Positions 17,901 to 26,710 are shown, counted from the first letter of the stretch. The stretch: 64,000 nt of DNA from QYOJ01 sp964616825 (GCA_964616825.1 CAZTSX010000002.1:124001-188000); one strand, 5' to 3'. The notes: a model not told the origin generated them from the letters alone. A program made the numbers and translations.

Positions 17901-18296
17901 GTGGTTGTTCTCTCCGGTCCCGGCCCAAACAATATTGGTATTGCCTGGATCGATCGTTACACAGCCGATTGCGTAAGCACCGTAGTTGTCGAATATGGGT
18001 TTGAAGGTGGTCCCGTTATTGACGGTCTTCCATATATTTCCGGAAGCCACGGCTACATACCATTCACTGTGATTTTCAGGATTCACGGCAAAGTCGGAAA
18101 TCCGGCCCGAAGCATAGGCAGGCCCGATACTTCTCCATTTTAATCCGCTTACCAAGCCGGAGTTCATCACCGAATCTTTCCTGATCTCTTTGTTGTCTTC
18201 TTTTCCTTTTTTCTTCTCTTTCCCCTGGGAGAAAGCCGGCATATTTAATCCCATGAAGATTAAACAGGTCAAGATTAGTAACATCGTTTTTTTCAT
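14991..18296 (-). CDS. Secreted VPS10/sortilin-like beta-propeller protein (BNR repeats)
   Basis: 1101 residues with a clear signal peptide (MKKTMLLILTCLIFMGLNMPAFSQ). The body carries many BNR/Asp-box repeats of the form SxDxGxxW (SIDGGKSWKN, TTDGGKTWNK, STDRGASWEK, TEDAGKNWTK, STDNGKTWTS), the blades of sortilin-type propellers often annotated as glycosyl hydrolase. The C-terminal ~300 residues form a separate part with an FTITDADGNPVRTIRKSAKKGISRTSWNLRY segment typical of FlgD/Ig-like folds, then helices. The substrate is unknown, and a true glycosidase active site is not visible. It stands alone between two palindromic elements. Confidence 0.85.
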   Translation of the reverse strand: MKKTMLLILTCLIFMGLNMPAFSQGKEKKKGKEDNKEIRKDSVMNSGLVSGLKWRSIGPAYASGRISDFAVNPENHSEWYVAVASGNIWKTVNNGTTFKPIFDNYGAYAIGCVTIDPGNTNIVWAGTGENNHQRALGYGDGVYKSIDGGKSWKNMGLKESRQIGMIAIDPRNSDIVYVAAEGSVWGPGGDRGLYKTTDGGKTWNKVLEVSEHTGINSIVMDPRNPDVLYATAEQRRRHVHTKIGGGPESAIYKSNDAGENWKKLKKGIPSAHKGGMGLAISPVDPDVLYVIIEAAEDAGGFFRSTDRGASWEKMSDHHSSAQYYSEIFCDPKDVDKVYSVETISHFTEDGGKTWKRISNKSRHVDDHAFWVDPDDTDHFLIGGDGGIYETFDGGANYMFKSNLPVTQFYRVQVDNSEPFYYVYGGTQDNASMGGPSRNTSRVGVLSSDWFVTKGGDGFWSQIDPVDPNIVYSESQYGHMARYDRKSKEAIDIRPEPRQGEDSYKWNWNTPLIISPHSHTRLYCAANKVFRSDDRGNNWEVISDDLTAQIDRNTWPVMDKFWSSDAVRKDVSTSLYGEIVCLDESQVKENLLYVGTDDGLIQVTEDAGKNWTKIEELPGIPEYTYVSDILASKFDKNVVYASFDNILRDDFKPYILKSTDNGKTWTSIAGNLPENHTIHSIQEDFINPDLLFAGTEFGVFFTVDGGNNWIRLKSGIPTISVKDVAIQQRESDLVLATFGRGFYILDDYSPLRDLNKEMLDSAGYIFPVKDALMYHATRGKYGQGSTVYVAKNPDFGAIFTYYVKEVPKTKKQVRKESEKKLFKKGEPIPQLSEAEMREEKNEVKPYLTFTITDADGNPVRTIRKSAKKGISRTSWNLRYQSTRPVRDNSKYNPTKDNGSGVLAMPGTYAVSLSITSGGETTHLAGPVEFNVVPLENTTLPSADRAAMVAFHKQVGEISRVMRGTESYAEVLKKRVTAILHALHNTPGASPKLIGDAHKIQHELDEILNVKFNRRTNKPSREENPPAPVPLNNRLGKITWASWGTTGDPTQTQKDAYSILEVEFPPVYDRIKEIGEVELPKLEAAAEAIGAPVTPGRLPVWRK

Positions 18297-18337
18297 CTTG
18301 TATAATATTAATAATCCATTGGATTCTAACTTCTAAT

Positions 18338-18490
18338 CACGAAGCTCTAAATTCTAAACAATGTCAAAATGTAAATATCAAATGTTCAAAACTTAGTTCT
18401 TTTTTGGATTTTGTGCTTTGATTATTTGGATTTGTTTCGGATTTAGATATTAGAATTTAGGATTTAGAACTTAGATTTTAGAGCTTCGTG
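18338..18490. repeat. AT-rich long inverted repeat with 14-bp perfect arms
   Basis: The arms CACGAAGCTCTAAA (18338-18351) and TTTAGAGCTTCGTG (18477-18490) enclose TTAGAATTTAG-type sequence. The element fills the gap between mtnA and the propeller gene and comes within 2 bp of the mtnA stop codon. Confidence 0.8.
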
Positions 18491-18491
18491 C

Positions 18492-19535
18492 TTAGAATTT
18501 TAATATCCCGGATTCTAGATCCTCTGTCTTAACAATCCCTTTCTCAGTAATAATCCCTGTAATCAACCTGGCCGGAGTGACATCAAAAGCCGGATTGAGG
18601 GCAAGGGAACCGGGTGAACAGACACGGATACGCTGGATGGTTCCATCATCTGCTAATCCCTCCTGGTACAGCACCTCCTCTTCACTTCTCTCTTCAATGA
18701 TGATATCGTTCCCTGCCGGGCAATCACGATCAATCGTAGAAGTTGGCGCGGCAATATAAAAGGGAACGCTATATTCATTAGCCACGATCGCTTTCTCCAG
18801 CGTACCTATCTTGTTCGCCACATCTCCGTTCGCGGCGATCCTGTCAGCACCGGTGATCACAAGGTCAACCTTTCCCTGTGACATGAGAAATGCCCCGGCG
18901 TTATCGGGGATGATGAGATGTGGGACCTGTTCGTTATTCAGCTCCCAGGCCGTTAACCGGGCGCCCTGATTCCGGGGCCTTGTTTCATCAGCATAGACGA
19001 AGATATTTTTCCCTGAATGATGAGCCATATAGATAGGGGAGAGAGCGGTTCCATAATCCACGAACGCCAGCCACCCGGCGTTGCAATGGGTTAGGATCCG
19101 GGCTTCATCCTGGATAAGAGCGTTCCCATACTCTCCGATCATCCTGGAATCTGATACATCCCTGTCGGCGATCTCCTGCGCTTTTTCTACAGCTGCTTCC
19201 GGGGATTCCAATCCGGCTTCAAAGACAAGCTCAGTCGCATAAAACAGGTTTCGTGCAGTAGGACGTGTGGCTTCGACATCCTCTCTTGCTTGCCGGATAA
19301 AGGCTCCGTATGTTTCGGGTGGCGCATTCAGACATGCAAGGGCCATTGCAAAAGCCGCCATCGCGCCTATAGCACCGGCGCCCCGGATCTCCATCTCACG
19401 GATAGCAATACAACACGTTTGATAATCCTCCGATCGCCGGATTGTGAACTCAAACGGCAACCGGTTTTGTTCAATATAAAACACCGTTGCATTCTCCATC
19501 CAGACAGTCCGATAGTCTGTTCCGTTAACGTTCAC
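18492..19535 (-). CDS. mtnA: Methylthioribose-1-phosphate isomerase
   Basis: 347 residues from a GTG at 19535. The enzyme converts 5-methylthioribose-1-phosphate to methylthioribulose-1-phosphate in methionine salvage. Seen: RGAGAIG (51-57), THCNAG with catalytic Cys151, ETRPRNQGARLTAWEL (184-199), and GADRIAANGDVANKIGT (229-245) with catalytic Asp231, as in the MtnA/eIF2B-alpha family. No other mtn gene is next to it. The last codons abut a long AT-rich inverted repeat. Confidence 0.93.
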   Translation of the reverse strand: MNVNGTDYRTVWMENATVFYIEQNRLPFEFTIRRSEDYQTCCIAIREMEIRGAGAIGAMAAFAMALACLNAPPETYGAFIRQAREDVEATRPTARNLFYATELVFEAGLESPEAAVEKAQEIADRDVSDSRMIGEYGNALIQDEARILTHCNAGWLAFVDYGTALSPIYMAHHSGKNIFVYADETRPRNQGARLTAWELNNEQVPHLIIPDNAGAFLMSQGKVDLVITGADRIAANGDVANKIGTLEKAIVANEYSVPFYIAAPTSTIDRDCPAGNDIIIEERSEEEVLYQEGLADDGTIQRIRVCSPGSLALNPAFDVTPARLITGIITEKGIVKTEDLESGILKF

Positions 19536-19627
19536 GCAAAAACAGATAAAAAAAAGAGGTGTAAATCTAGTAAATTTTATAACATTGATCCCATCTCTTT
19601 AAGCAAAAGAGGAGATCCCAGCGGGAA

Positions 19628-20224
19628 TTAAAGGATTTTAAAGCCCAGACTCACAACCCAAACACTGTTCTTGGAATTGATCTCAGCGTTGTTCTCAATG
19701 GTTTTGATCAGGTTGTTCAGGCCGATCTGATACCTGACATCCAGGGTAAAAAACAGCACATCCAAACCAGCTCCCGCCTGGATGGCCCAGTTCACGCTAT
19801 TGATGTCCGCATTTTCTATGGGTCCTAAGGCACCTCCGGCATCTTTCACTGATTTATTGACAACAAATGATGCCAGCGGCCCGGCAAGAATTCTCAGATT
19901 GACAATTTTTGACTTAATCAGTTTGAACCCGACAAGCGCAGGAATATCCAGTGAGCCAATAATCACTTTCTGTTCCCAGTTGTTTTCGTTGCTTTCAAAT
20001 ACACCTCCCTGAGTAGTATAATAAACTTCGGGTTGGAAATAAAATCGTTTTCCGATTCTGACGAAAACTCCGATAGAAAAACCGGATTTAAAGTTGGATG
20101 TGATGGTATCCAGATTTGTGGAAAGCTTGGATGCATTATAACCCACTTTCGGACCAATGGTAAACTGACCAAAAACGGAGACAGAAAAAAGAACCATCGC
20201 GAGGATAATGAGATATTTCTTCAT
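19628..20224 (-). CDS. Outer-membrane beta-barrel protein (PorT/OmpW-like), small
   Basis: 198 residues. A signal peptide (MKKYLIILAMVLFSVSVFGQ) is followed by FTIGPKVGYNASKLS, then alternating hydrophobic strands separated by turns (FSIGVFVRIGKRFYFQPEVYY) and a final strand ending VVSLGFKIL. This is typical of the porin/PorT family domain in Bacteroidota, an 8-strand barrel in the outer membrane. No specific function can be assigned. Confidence 0.78.
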   Translation of the reverse strand: MKKYLIILAMVLFSVSVFGQFTIGPKVGYNASKLSTNLDTITSNFKSGFSIGVFVRIGKRFYFQPEVYYTTQGGVFESNENNWEQKVIIGSLDIPALVGFKLIKSKIVNLRILAGPLASFVVNKSVKDAGGALGPIENADINSVNWAIQAGAGLDVLFFTLDVRYQIGLNNLIKTIENNAEINSKNSVWVVSLGFKIL

Positions 20225-20246
20225 AGTAAGGAGATTTTGTTTAGAA

Positions 20247-20254
20247 CAAAATTA
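20247..20254 (-). promoter_or_regulatory. -7 box TAATTTTG for the barrel protein
   Basis: A consensus TAnnTTTG on the minus strand, 22 bases before the ATG at 20224. Confidence 0.55.
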
Positions 20255-20340
20255 ATGAAAAAAAATCCCGTCACGAAATCGTTTTAGAGAAGTTATTCAC
20301 AAAGGGATGAACGGATCTCCTATTAGGTGATTATTTCTAT

Positions 20341-21612
20341 TCATGATATCAGTGAAAACCCTGTATAGGGCACCAGCACTTCAGGGATCCGGATCCCCTT
20401 TTCCGTTTGATTGTTTTCCAGGATCGCAGCGACAATCCGTGGGAGGGCCAGTGCGCTTCCGTTCAGCGTATGCGCCGGCCTGGTTTTTCCGGAGTCATCC
20501 TTGATCCGAAGTTTCATCCGTTGCGACTGAAACGACTCAAAGTTGGAGACGGAACTTACCTCAAGCCAACGCTTCTGAGCCGCAGAGTAGACCTCCATAT
20601 CGTAGGTTTTTGCGGAAGCAAAACTAATATCCCCTCCGCACAGGTTGAGAATCCGCAAGGGAAGTTCCAGCATGCGTATTAAACTGGTCACATGTTCCCG
20701 CATCTCTTCAAGCGCATCATAAGAGAGATCGGGTTCTGTTATCTGTACGATCTCCACTTTATCAAACTGATGCAACCGGTTCAGTCCGCGCACATCTTTG
20801 CCGTAAGAGCCGGCTTCTCTCCGGAAGCATGCGGAATAGGCAACATGTTTCACAGGCAGATCCGACGGTTTGAAGATCACATCCCGGTAAATGTTCGTTA
20901 CAGGTACTTCAGAAGTAGGGATCAGGTAAAGGTCATCCTCCGGGATAGCATACATCTGTCCGTCTTTATCAGGCAGCTGACCGGTGCCAAATCCTGAAGC
21001 TGAATTGATCAGATAGGGAGGCTGGATCTCTGTGTATCCGGATCTGAGAGCCTGGTCAAGAAAAAAGTTGATGAGCGCCCGCTGTAACCCGGCGCCCTGG
21101 TTCAGGTATACCGGGAATCCGGCTCCGGTGATCTTTGTCCCCAGTGCAAAGTCGATGATCCCGTAACGTGGTCCCAACTCCCAGTGTGGAATCGCTGCAT
21201 CATGCAATTCAGGAATTGCTCCCTCTTCATAAATGGTTTCATTGTCTTCGGCACTAGTTCCTTTTGGAACAGATGAATGAGGAATATTGGGAAGTAATAC
21301 CATCCGTTCATCCAGTTCTCTCTTCGCAGCATCCAGGCTTGCTTCGGCTTCTTTGGACCGGGTTTTCAACGGGCCGGTCTGCTCTTTAAGATGGTTGCCT
21401 TCACCGGTTTTGCCTGACCTGAACAGAACCCCTATCTCCCTGGCCAGTTGGTTGCTTTGGCTATTGAGTTCATCAAGCTGCTTCTGGAATTCTCTTCGTT
21501 TTTCGTCGAGTTCAAGCACATCGGCGATAAGTTGAGCAGCATCAAAATTCTTCATACTCAATCGACTGATGACCTCTTGCTGGTTTTCCCGGATAAACTG
21601 AATGGATAACAT
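20341..21612 (-). CDS. serS: Seryl-tRNA synthetase
   Basis: 423 residues from ATG 21612 (MLSIQFIRENQQEV); the longer TTG start overlaps the promoter. The N-terminal helical arm (about 1-105) binds the long variable arm of tRNA-Ser. The class II core follows, with motif 2 FRREAGSYGKDVRGLNRLHQFDKVE and motif 3 ending LPRIVAAILENNQ. It charges tRNA-Ser (and tRNA-Sec where present) with serine in the cytoplasm. It lies behind rplU-rpmA on the same strand but has its own promoter after the rpmA terminator. Confidence 0.96.
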   Translation of the reverse strand: MLSIQFIRENQQEVISRLSMKNFDAAQLIADVLELDEKRREFQKQLDELNSQSNQLAREIGVLFRSGKTGEGNHLKEQTGPLKTRSKEAEASLDAAKRELDERMVLLPNIPHSSVPKGTSAEDNETIYEEGAIPELHDAAIPHWELGPRYGIIDFALGTKITGAGFPVYLNQGAGLQRALINFFLDQALRSGYTEIQPPYLINSASGFGTGQLPDKDGQMYAIPEDDLYLIPTSEVPVTNIYRDVIFKPSDLPVKHVAYSACFRREAGSYGKDVRGLNRLHQFDKVEIVQITEPDLSYDALEEMREHVTSLIRMLELPLRILNLCGGDISFASAKTYDMEVYSAAQKRWLEVSSVSNFESFQSQRMKLRIKDDSGKTRPAHTLNGSALALPRIVAAILENNQTEKGIRIPEVLVPYTGFSLIS

Positions 21613-21630
21613 AAGGTGATTTTTGCCTGA

Positions 21631-21638
21631 CAAAAGTA
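21631..21638 (-). promoter_or_regulatory. -7 box TACTTTTG for serS
   Basis: A consensus TAnnTTTG on the minus strand, 18 bases before the serS ATG. Confidence 0.55.
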
Positions 21639-21660
21639 GTGAATATTGGGCGATAAGGAT

Positions 21661-21691
21661 AAAAAAATCCCGGACAGATTCTGCCCGGGAT
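21661..21691 (-). terminator. Rho-independent terminator after rpmA
   Basis: On the minus strand an ATCCCGG...CCGGGAT stem with a ten-base loop runs into seven T residues, 24 bases past the rpmA stop. Confidence 0.8.
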
Positions 21692-21714
21692 GAATTATAT
21701 GGAGGAATTCTTTC

Positions 21715-21984
21715 TTAGTTTGCGGAGTTCTCTGAAGGGATAACCGATACCCAGGAGCGATCTTTCAACCGCTTTTTGAACTCTACCGTGCCGTCGACAA
21801 GTGCAAACAACGTGTGATCTTTCCCAATACCAACATTCAATCCCGGATTGTGAACTGTGCCGCGTTGACGTACAATGATGTTCCCGGCTTTGGCAAACTG
21901 CCCGCCGTAGATCTTTACACCCAGCCGTTTGCTGTGTGATTCGCGTCCGTTATTTGAGCTTCCCGCTCCTTTTTTGTGTGCCAT
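21715..21984 (-). CDS. rpmA: 50S ribosomal protein L27
   Basis: 89 residues, full length, starting MAHKKGAGSSNNGRESHSKRLGVK, the conserved L27 N-terminus that reaches toward the peptidyl transferase centre. There is no N-terminal extension needing cleavage as in Firmicutes. It lies 11 bp behind rplU, the standard L21-L27 order. Confidence 0.97.
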   Translation of the reverse strand: MAHKKGAGSSNNGRESHSKRLGVKIYGGQFAKAGNIIVRQRGTVHNPGLNVGIGKDHTLFALVDGTVEFKKRLKDRSWVSVIPSENSAN

Positions 21985-21995
21985 AACTCAACGTT

Positions 21996-22541
21996 TTATC
22001 TCTTTTCAGCACTCTCTTTCTTGGGTGCTGCTTTTTTTGGTTTTGTTTTCTTCACTGAAGATTTCTTTGGAGCTGCTTTCTTTGGCGCCTCTTTCTTTAC
22101 ATTCTCTTTTTTCAGAACAGCTTTCTTTGGAGCGACTTTCTTCGGAGCTGCTTTCTTGGGTGCTGCTTTTTTTGGCTCCTCTTTTTTTATCGCTACCTCT
22201 TTCTTTACCTTTTGAGCTTTCGGGGCAGTTGCAGTTGCAATGCTGTCAATCCGGATCTTCGTAAAATCCTGACGATGCCCGGTAGTTTTCTGGTACCCTT
22301 TTCTTCTCTTCTTATGAAATACAATTACCTTATCGCCTCTTGCATGTTCCAGAATTTTAGCCGTTATTGTTGAGTCCTTGACAAACGGTTTTCCAACACG
22401 TATCTTGCCATTGTCATCAATCAATAATACTTCCTGAAATTCCACCTTCTTCCCAGGCTCTCCATCCAGCCGGTGAACAAAAATTTCGTCACCCTTCCGC
22501 ACCTTAAACTGCTGCCCGGCTATTTCAATAATTGCATACAT
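21996..22541 (-). CDS. rplU: 50S ribosomal protein L21 with long Lys/Ala/Pro-rich C-terminal tail
   Basis: 181 residues. Residues 1-102 are a complete L21 (MYAIIEIAGQQFKV ... KKRRKGYQKTTGHRQDFTKIRID). From about 103 to 181 comes a low-complexity tail built of PKKAAPKKVAPKKA-type repeats, like the tail of histone H1 or bacterial H1-like proteins. L21 is normally about 103 residues; shorter tails occur in other Bacteroidota. The tail is strongly positive and probably disordered, lying outside the L21 fold. First gene of the rplU-rpmA pair, with its own promoter. Confidence 0.95.
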   Translation of the reverse strand: MYAIIEIAGQQFKVRKGDEIFVHRLDGEPGKKVEFQEVLLIDDNGKIRVGKPFVKDSTITAKILEHARGDKVIVFHKKRRKGYQKTTGHRQDFTKIRIDSIATATAPKAQKVKKEVAIKKEEPKKAAPKKAAPKKVAPKKAVLKKENVKKEAPKKAAPKKSSVKKTKPKKAAPKKESAEKR

Positions 22542-22574
22542 TGTTTGTCAAATTGAGATTCAATTTTGGGAGTG

Positions 22575-22582
22575 CAAAGATA
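22575..22582 (-). promoter_or_regulatory. -7 box TATCTTTG for rplU-rpmA
   Basis: A consensus TAnnTTTG followed by GC on the minus strand, with a TTTG about 18 bases upstream as a -33 element. It lies 33 bases before the rplU ATG. Confidence 0.6.
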
Positions 22583-22633
22583 TGAATTTTTTCACTCAGG
22601 CAAATGAAACCTCCAAAAAAAGAGATATTTTAG

Positions 22634-22641
22634 TAATTTTG
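22634..22641 (+). promoter_or_regulatory. -7 box TAATTTTG for the first giant T9SS gene
   Basis: A consensus TAnnTTTG giving a leader of about 65 bases before ATG 22714. The leader contains the palindrome GACAAACTTGTC. Confidence 0.5.
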
Positions 22642-22713
22642 TAAGAAAGTAGGTGAGTTCTCCGTTATCAGTGAGAATACGATGACAAACTTGTCACGGA
22701 TAATTTTTACCCG

Positions 22714-25700
22714 ATGAAATCCTTTGCGATCGGCTGGTCGTTTCTCATACTGATGCTTTCTCTATGGAAGCCGGCTACACTATATTCACAAGATTTTCCA
22801 TCAGGCCCTTTGGCGGCAACGTTATCAGGTACGATCACAAATGCCATTTCCGGGAATCCCATAATCGGGGCAAAAATTACGGTCAACGATCAATCAACCT
22901 GGTCTTTCGCCGGTGGAGTTTATTTTATGAATATAGACCCTATCGGAAGTTTTCCGGTAACATTCCGGAAAGCAGGCTTTGAAACCTATACCACTCCTCC
23001 GGTTGCCTTCCTGCAGGGGGAGCATGTGACGATAAATCAATCATTGTGGGAAACCCCGAATCCCCCGGGGTTTGTATCAGCCTTCCTTGACACGGCATTT
23101 CAGATTGTCTATTTGAGCTGGGAACTACCGAACGGAGACTATGAACTATTATATGATAACGGCGGCCAGGACGATTTCACAATTTGGGCGTTACAGGGAA
23201 ATATGAATGCAGTTAGATTTACCCCTGTCGATTTTCCCGTTACGATTGTGGGCGGATCGATTCATATTGGGACACAAGCGAATTATCCGGCCGGAAGTAA
23301 TCCCCTGGTTCCGTTTCAGGTGATCGTTTACGATGCTACGGGTTCAGAGGGGATGCCTGGCAACCAGATTGCCGGTCCTTTTGAGGTCACCCCAGCAGAT
23401 TATGGATGGAATGAGTTTTCGTTCCCCTCTTCCGTATTCCTTTCCGGTGGTGATTTTTATCTGGCCATGGTGCAGGGAGGGAACCCCCCGAATGCTGCAG
23501 GCCTGGCTATTGACATTACATCCAGTCAGGCACGGAGTGTATCACGTTTTGTGACGGGAGCGCTTCCATGGATGCCGGCCGATGGCAACTTTTTAATAAG
23601 GGCAGTCTGTCATGGTCCGGGCGGGCCGGTGAATGCAGACAATTTAACGGAAAGTTTGATCCGGTACCAGGTCTTGAGATTACGACAGGGAGAAGAACAG
23701 AATCCATCCGTTTGGGTCGATCTGGGAACGACGCCAGACCTTTTTGCTTCAGACCAGGATTGGTTCAACCTTCCCTGTGGCCCATATCTTTGGGGCATTA
23801 AAGCAGAGTACTCCGCTAACCGCTGGTCACCAGCCGGATTTTCCAATATCCTCGGGAAGTGTTGGACGGTGGATGTGACGGTGAATGTAGACCTGAGTTG
23901 CGAAGAGGCCAGTAAAGCAGGCACCGATATCTCCCTGAAAAACCTGGTCTATCCTGACACAATCTATACATGTACTGTTGACACCAGTGGAATCCATACA
24001 TTTTCTCCCGTATGGAAAGGTTCCTATGAACTTACGATAACCAAATTTGGATACCAGGATTATACAAGCACGATATCGTTATCACAAGATACAACAGTTA
24101 ATGTTTATCTTTTGCAGGAGAAGCCCCCGCCTACCAACCTGCAGGTGGATGATAAAACGCTGAAGGCCTGGTGGGAGGTGCCGACCTATATGGAAACGAT
24201 ATTTTTAGAGGATTGGTCGAGTGGTTCATTTCAAACTCAGGGCTGGTCCATTGAAGGAGGAAATAACTGGATCATCTCCCTGGCGATCGGAAACCCTGCT
24301 CCCTCTGCTATGTTCTCCTGGACGCCGCAGGTGCTAATTTATGAGCAAACCCTGACAAGCCAACCGATTCAAGGGGAGCACTCACCGTTACTCACCTGCA
24401 ATTATGATATCTTTCTGGATAATTTCGGCACGACATCGGTAAACCAGATGGCAGTCGAAGTATGGGATGGATCAGCCTGGAATTTGCTGCAGGAATATTC
24501 CAGCGCCTATGGGAGTATTCCATGGACTAACGAACAGATCGATTTAACAGCATATACCGATATCGATTTCCGGATCAGGTTCCGGGCTTACGGAGAAGAT
24601 TCCTACTACGTAAATAACTGGAATGTTGACAATATAGAGATCTTCTCCTCCGAAACAAATGCAGGATTAGCCAGTTGTATCCTGGGCTATAATTTTTACC
24701 TGGAGAATGTGCTTGTCGGCGTCACAACCGATACCAATTTTATCATTCCCGGTTCGCAGGTTCAGTATGGACAAAGTTATACTGCTTGCGTGCTTGCAGC
24801 ATACGGCAGCGGATACTCTGCCAAGAGTTGTGTGCCATTCACTAGTGAGTTTCTTTATCCCCCCAGAGGGTTTAATGCCATCCCGATTGAAAACGCTGTT
24901 TACCTGGAGTGGCTGAAACCACAAACACCAGATTCCTTGACTCCATCAGGGATAGAAGGATACAGGATATATCGCAATGATCTTCTGGTGACTAGTATCG
25001 ATGATCCCGACACCCTGAGTTATTATGATTTTGAACTTGAACCGGGCATTTACGATTATGAAATTTCTGCCTGGTATGATCTGACAGCTTATGGTTTCCC
25101 CGGTGAATATGATGAATCGATGAAAGAAGGTCCGATTACAGTTCAGGTAAACTATGGAAGGCCATTGCCCTTTTTCGAACCCTGGGATCAGGCTTCTTTC
25201 CTGTTTAACGACTGGCGGTTTGATCCTGTTCAGGGAAACTGGATGATGGATGTCAATTCAGGTCTTCCTCCTCCTTCTGCCAGGTTCTCCTGGTCACCAA
25301 TTCAATCCAATTATTCATATAGTCTGGAGAGTCCTGTGCTTGATGCCACACCGTATGAATGCTCACAGATCTGGCTCGATTTTGATCTGCAATTAGAAGA
25401 TAGAAATGCAACAGGAACGGAGAAGCTCTGCATAGAGATCTATTACAATAATAGCTGGCACAGAATGACCGAGTATTTGAATACAGGTTCGTTTGATTGG
25501 GAACTCCGGCATATAGATATCTCCCCGGTTGGAGAGAAAGCTTTCCGCGTTCGTTTTCGTGCTGAGGGATTGTACTCGGAAGATATCATGGCGTGGTTGC
25601 TAGACAACATCTCCATCTATCCTGTTTGTTATCCGGCTCAAAACCTGCAGGGTGAAGCCGTGGGAGCTGATGTTTATCTCAGCTGGAGTCCTCCGCAGTG

Positions 25701-26664
25701 TGGAGGCACCGGCAGGCAGCTGAATGAGGGATTTGAAGGCGCCATGTTCCCGCCGGAATGGTGGGATCAGATCATTACCAATAGCATGGCCACCTGGAGT
25801 CATACCTCTTTATCCTCTCCCCTTGGAGTTCATTCCGGAAACTTTTCGGCCGGGTTGCTCTGGGATTATAACCATCAGGATGAGTGGTTGATTGCACGGA
25901 ATATAAATGTGACCGGGAACCTGACTTTCTGGAGTCATGCATATCAGGGTTCCACATATGACGATCATTATTATGTGAAGGTTTCACCCGATGGAGGTTC
26001 AACTTGGGATATCCTTTTTGATTTGAGTTCACTGCCTGTTTATCCAAGCGTAACCGGGTACAATCAATGGGAAACACCTTATGAAATTGATATGTCATCC
26101 TACATCGGACAAACAGTAGATATCGCCTGGCAGGGAATTGACAATAATGGTCAGGGATTATGGTACTCATGGGCGATCGACGACTGTTCCATCGGGACAG
26201 ATGGATTTAACCCCATCACGTACGACATATACAGGAGAACCGGAGGAAGCGGTGATTTTAACCTGATCAGCACAGTTCCGCTAACCGATACAACATTCCT
26301 GGATGAGAACCTCCCCCCTCAGGAGTATCAATACTATGTGCTGGCATTGTGGTCTGGATGCATCCAATCAGAATCTTCAGATACCATTACAGTGGATGTA
26401 ATCACATCCTTCGAACAGATCGGTGAATTGCTTGAAATTCGGGTCTATCCGAATCCTGTTTCCGATCTTCTTTATGTTGAATCCCAGGCGCCTATCCTGG
26501 ACATCGAGCTGATTAACCAGCAGGGAGAGGTTGTTCTCTCCAGAAAAATCCAATCCCAAAAACGAATTCAAATTGTGACCAATCAGGTTGTCCCGGGATT
26601 GTATTTGATGGTTGTCCGCACAAATCATCAGATATCGTACTTTAAAGTTCTTATATTCAACTAA
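22714..26664 (+). CDS. Large secreted multi-domain protein with T9SS type A sorting domain
   Basis: 1316 residues with a signal peptide (first ~26). Order: a carboxypeptidase-regulatory-like fold (LSGTITNAISGNPIIGAKITV, ~37-105), a beta-rich module (~145-310), a second regulatory-like fold after KCWTVDVTVNV (~388), then three modules of the choice-of-anchor J / MAM-like type, starting near residues 495, 820 and 1005 (for example EDWSSGSFQTQGWSIEGG and FEPWDQASFLFNDW), linked by fibronectin-III-like stretches. The C-terminus VRVYPNPVSDLLYVES-like to YFKVLIFN (~1240-1316) is a T9SS sorting domain, so the protein is exported across the outer membrane. It is probably surface-attached; no catalytic residues are visible. 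Its paralogue follows directly. Confidence 0.85.
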   Translation: MKSFAIGWSFLILMLSLWKPATLYSQDFPSGPLAATLSGTITNAISGNPIIGAKITVNDQSTWSFAGGVYFMNIDPIGSFPVTFRKAGFETYTTPPVAFLQGEHVTINQSLWETPNPPGFVSAFLDTAFQIVYLSWELPNGDYELLYDNGGQDDFTIWALQGNMNAVRFTPVDFPVTIVGGSIHIGTQANYPAGSNPLVPFQVIVYDATGSEGMPGNQIAGPFEVTPADYGWNEFSFPSSVFLSGGDFYLAMVQGGNPPNAAGLAIDITSSQARSVSRFVTGALPWMPADGNFLIRAVCHGPGGPVNADNLTESLIRYQVLRLRQGEEQNPSVWVDLGTTPDLFASDQDWFNLPCGPYLWGIKAEYSANRWSPAGFSNILGKCWTVDVTVNVDLSCEEASKAGTDISLKNLVYPDTIYTCTVDTSGIHTFSPVWKGSYELTITKFGYQDYTSTISLSQDTTVNVYLLQEKPPPTNLQVDDKTLKAWWEVPTYMETIFLEDWSSGSFQTQGWSIEGGNNWIISLAIGNPAPSAMFSWTPQVLIYEQTLTSQPIQGEHSPLLTCNYDIFLDNFGTTSVNQMAVEVWDGSAWNLLQEYSSAYGSIPWTNEQIDLTAYTDIDFRIRFRAYGEDSYYVNNWNVDNIEIFSSETNAGLASCILGYNFYLENVLVGVTTDTNFIIPGSQVQYGQSYTACVLAAYGSGYSAKSCVPFTSEFLYPPRGFNAIPIENAVYLEWLKPQTPDSLTPSGIEGYRIYRNDLLVTSIDDPDTLSYYDFELEPGIYDYEISAWYDLTAYGFPGEYDESMKEGPITVQVNYGRPLPFFEPWDQASFLFNDWRFDPVQGNWMMDVNSGLPPPSARFSWSPIQSNYSYSLESPVLDATPYECSQIWLDFDLQLEDRNATGTEKLCIEIYYNNSWHRMTEYLNTGSFDWELRHIDISPVGEKAFRVRFRAEGLYSEDIMAWLLDNISIYPVCYPAQNLQGEAVGADVYLSWSPPQCGGTGRQLNEGFEGAMFPPEWWDQIITNSMATWSHTSLSSPLGVHSGNFSAGLLWDYNHQDEWLIARNINVTGNLTFWSHAYQGSTYDDHYYVKVSPDGGSTWDILFDLSSLPVYPSVTGYNQWETPYEIDMSSYIGQTVDIAWQGIDNNGQGLWYSWAIDDCSIGTDGFNPITYDIYRRTGGSGDFNLISTVPLTDTTFLDENLPPQEYQYYVLALWSGCIQSESSDTITVDVITSFEQIGELLEIRVYPNPVSDLLYVESQAPILDIELINQQGEVVLSRKIQSQKRIQIVTNQVVPGLYLMVVRTNHQISYFKVLIFN

Positions 26665-26710
26665 ATAGGAATCTATTTATTTAATTAGCGTGTTTTTTAT
26701 CTAAATTTCT

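Noticed and set aside
22642..22713. Leader of the first giant T9SS gene as a riboswitch
   Set aside because: Only a small palindrome (GACAAACTTGTC) is seen, with no match to a known aptamer and no terminator fold.
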